Positions 5,359 through 6,776 of a stretch of 6,776 nt of DNA are shown here, piece after piece. The stretch is from Methanospirillum hungatei (GTDB taxonomy: Archaea > Halobacteriota > Methanomicrobia > Methanomicrobiales > Methanospirillaceae), in NCBI GenBank assembly GCA_003251955.1, contig QKDV01000105.1, positions 1-6,776 of the forward strand. Direction: 5' to 3'. Every line of letters starts with the position of its first letter. The stretch's first letter is position 1. The translations under genes and the position numbers were made by a program. The notes beneath the pieces were generated by a model. The model saw only the letters and a program-made list of their open reading frames with translations, made no database searches and was not told the DNA's origin.

Positions 5359-6776
5359 ATGGTGGAATCATATCTTAAAGTTGACAGTGCATATCCCGGT
5401 GATCAGGGAGGAGGGAAAGCCCGTCTTGATCCTGAGACTATGCTCCAGCTCAGACTCTCTCCCGGTGATATCATCCAGATATTTGGGAAGTCCCCCACCG
5501 TTGCCAAGGTCTGGAGGGCTCAGCTCAATGACTGGAACCAGAATAAAATCCGAATTGATAATTTTACCCGGACCAATGCAAATGTATCCATCGGCGACAC
5601 GGTGAAGGTCTCCAAAGTTGAGGAGGTGATCTCTGCAACAGTAGTGGTCCTGGCTCCGCCTGAAGATCTCCCGAGAAATATTCCACCTGCCGATCCGACA
5701 ACGATTCATCATAACCTTATCGACTTCCCGATTGCTCTTGGAGATTCGGTCCCTGTCCCTATTGGGCTACCATTTATCCAGCCTCAAATGGTTTCGTACA
5801 AGGTTATCGAGGTAGAGCCTAAAGAGGCCGTCATCATCTCACAGAAGACCGAAGTAATCCTCTCTGATAAACCAGTTAGCGGTTTTGATGGAATAAGTCA
5901 GATTACATATGAAGATATTGGCGGGCTTCGGGAGGAACTTCAGCGCCTTAGAGAGACTATTGAACTTCCGATGCGTCACCCTGAACTATTCCGCAGACTT
6001 GGAATCGAGCCTCCGAAAGGAGTTCTGCTCTACGGGCCTCCGGGAACTGGCAAAACCCTCATTGCCAAGGCTGTTGCAAACGAGTCCGGTGCTCATTTCA
6101 TCCCGATTGCAGGCCCTGAAGTGATATCCAAGTACTACGGAGAGAGTGAACAGCGGCTCAGGGAGGTCTTTGATGAGGCAGAGGAGAATGCACCTGCCAT
6201 CATCTTCATCGACGAACTTGATTCCATAACGCCGAAACGTGAGGAGGTTACAGGTGAAGTTGAGCGTCGGGTTGTCGCCCAGCTTCTTACTATGATGGAC
6301 GGGCTCGAGGAAAGGGGCGAAGTTATCGTGATCGGGGCCACGAATCGGCTTGATGCGATCGATCCCGCACTAAGACGTCCAGGACGGTTTGACAGGGAGA
6401 TTGAGATTGGTGTTCCTGCTGAACCGGATCGCAATGACATCCTCATGATTCACACCAGGGGAATGCCTCTGGCCGAGGATGTGAATCTTTCAGAACTCTC
6501 GGCCCGGACACACGGCTACACCGGTGCTGACCTTGCTGCCCTTGCACGTGAGGCTGCAATTCGTGCTCTCAGACGGTATCTGCCTGATATTGATCTCGAC
6601 GAGGAGGAGATTCCCCAGGAGATCCTTGAGAAGATGGTTGTCAACTATAAGGACTTCAAGCAGGCCCTTCGTGAGATCACCCCGTCTGGTATGCGTGAGG
6701 TCATGCTTGAGGTATCTCATCTCAAGTGGCGGGATGTTGGCGGACTCTCTGGAGCTATCGAGGAGATCAGGGAGGC
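5359..6776 (+). CDS. cdc48: Cdc48/VAT-type AAA ATPase (partial, cut at the right edge)
   Basis: This is the archaeal Cdc48/p97/VAT hexameric unfoldase, which uses ATP to extract and unfold proteins and hand them to the proteasome or other factors in the cytosol. 472 residues are visible; the family is usually about 730-810, so D1 is complete and D2 has just begun. The N-domain spans about 1-180: the double-psi barrel is marked by [23 protein letters not shown] and [10 protein letters not shown], then the second barrel. D1: Walker A GPPGTGKT at 226-233 (Lys232), aromatic pore loop KYYGESE at 258-264, Walker B IIFIDELD with Asp285 and Glu286, sensor-1 Asn329 in GATNR, and arginine fingers Arg343 and Arg346 in GRFDRE. 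D2 opens at WRDVGGL near 457. All visible catalytic residues are intact. The ATG at 5359 fits the family N-terminus; only a weak AGGT precedes it. The gene is divergent from larC. Confidence 0.95.
   Translation, partial: MVESYLKVDSAYPGDQGGGKARLDPETMLQLRLSPGDIIQIFGKSPTVAKVWRAQLNDWNQNKIRIDNFTRTNANVSIGDTVKVSKVEEVISATVVVLAPPEDLPRNIPPADPTTIHHNLIDFPIALGDSVPVPIGLPFIQPQMVSYKVIEVEPKEAVIISQKTEVILSDKPVSGFDGISQITYEDIGGLREELQRLRETIELPMRHPELFRRLGIEPPKGVLLYGPPGTGKTLIAKAVANESGAHFIPIAGPEVISKYYGESEQRLREVFDEAEENAPAIIFIDELDSITPKREEVTGEVERRVVAQLLTMMDGLEERGEVIVIGATNRLDAIDPALRRPGRFDREIEIGVPAEPDRNDILMIHTRGMPLAEDVNLSELSARTHGYTGADLAALAREAAIRALRRYLPDIDLDEEEIPQEILEKMVVNYKDFKQALREITPSGMREVMLEVSHLKWRDVGGLSGAIEEIRE

Noticed and set aside
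5368..5712. A 114-codon minus ORF over the N-domain of cdc48
   Set aside because: The + frame encodes the conserved Cdc48 N-domain; this antisense frame has no ribosome site or motif.
6135..6720. Minus ORFs of 103 and 76 codons over the AAA domain, the first rich in Ser/Arg
   Set aside because: They are antisense to the Walker B, sensor and arginine-finger region of Cdc48; the Ser/Arg richness comes from reading conserved codons backwards.
1..6776. A CRISPR, toxin-antitoxin, phage-defence or mobile-element system
   Set aside because: No spaced direct repeats, transposase, integrase, nuclease or toxin-like small gene pair was found; the one AAA ATPase is housekeeping Cdc48 and the recombinase is RadB.

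Overview
The window looks like a euryarchaeal chromosome, most probably a methanogen near the Methanomicrobiales. This rests on RadB (an archaeal RecA/Rad51 paralogue), a VAT/Cdc48 AAA ATPase with the archaeal KYYG pore loop, strong GGAGG Shine-Dalgarno sites beside genes that seem to lack a leader, A/T-rich TATA-like elements just upstream of starts, T-tract terminators, and a secreted beta-helix protein with an Ig-like tail of a kind common in these methanogens. Base composition looks moderate and even, with no sign of recent transfer. I see no tRNA, rRNA, CRISPR array, insertion sequence or integrase.

Layout, left to right. The 3' part of dapF (+, lysine biosynthesis) enters from the left edge. 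It meets tail to tail, with stops overlapping by 4 bases, a 231-aa multi-pass membrane protein (-) that looks like an ion-channel relative with a broken selectivity filter. A 114-bp divergent intergenic region leads to a 246-aa protein made almost wholly of TPR repeats (+). A short terminator region follows, with T-tracts for the + gene and a hairpin plus T5 for the - gene. Next are three minus-strand genes, listed in the direction of transcription: larC (nickel-pincer cofactor synthesis), radB (overlapping larC by 40 bases), and, after a 92-bp gap, a secreted parallel beta-helix protein with an Ig-like C-terminal domain. A 47-bp divergent promoter region separates larC from a Cdc48/VAT AAA ATPase (+), which runs off the right edge at the start of its second ATPase domain.

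Most of this is ordinary housekeeping content, and the neighbours do not form one obvious pathway. The points most worth a second look are the channel-like protein whose filter reads TTNGPG where potassium channels have TTVGYG, the tight larC-radB coupling, the unclear start of the beta-helix gene, and the very compact larC/cdc48 promoter. I found no convincing new multi-gene system.
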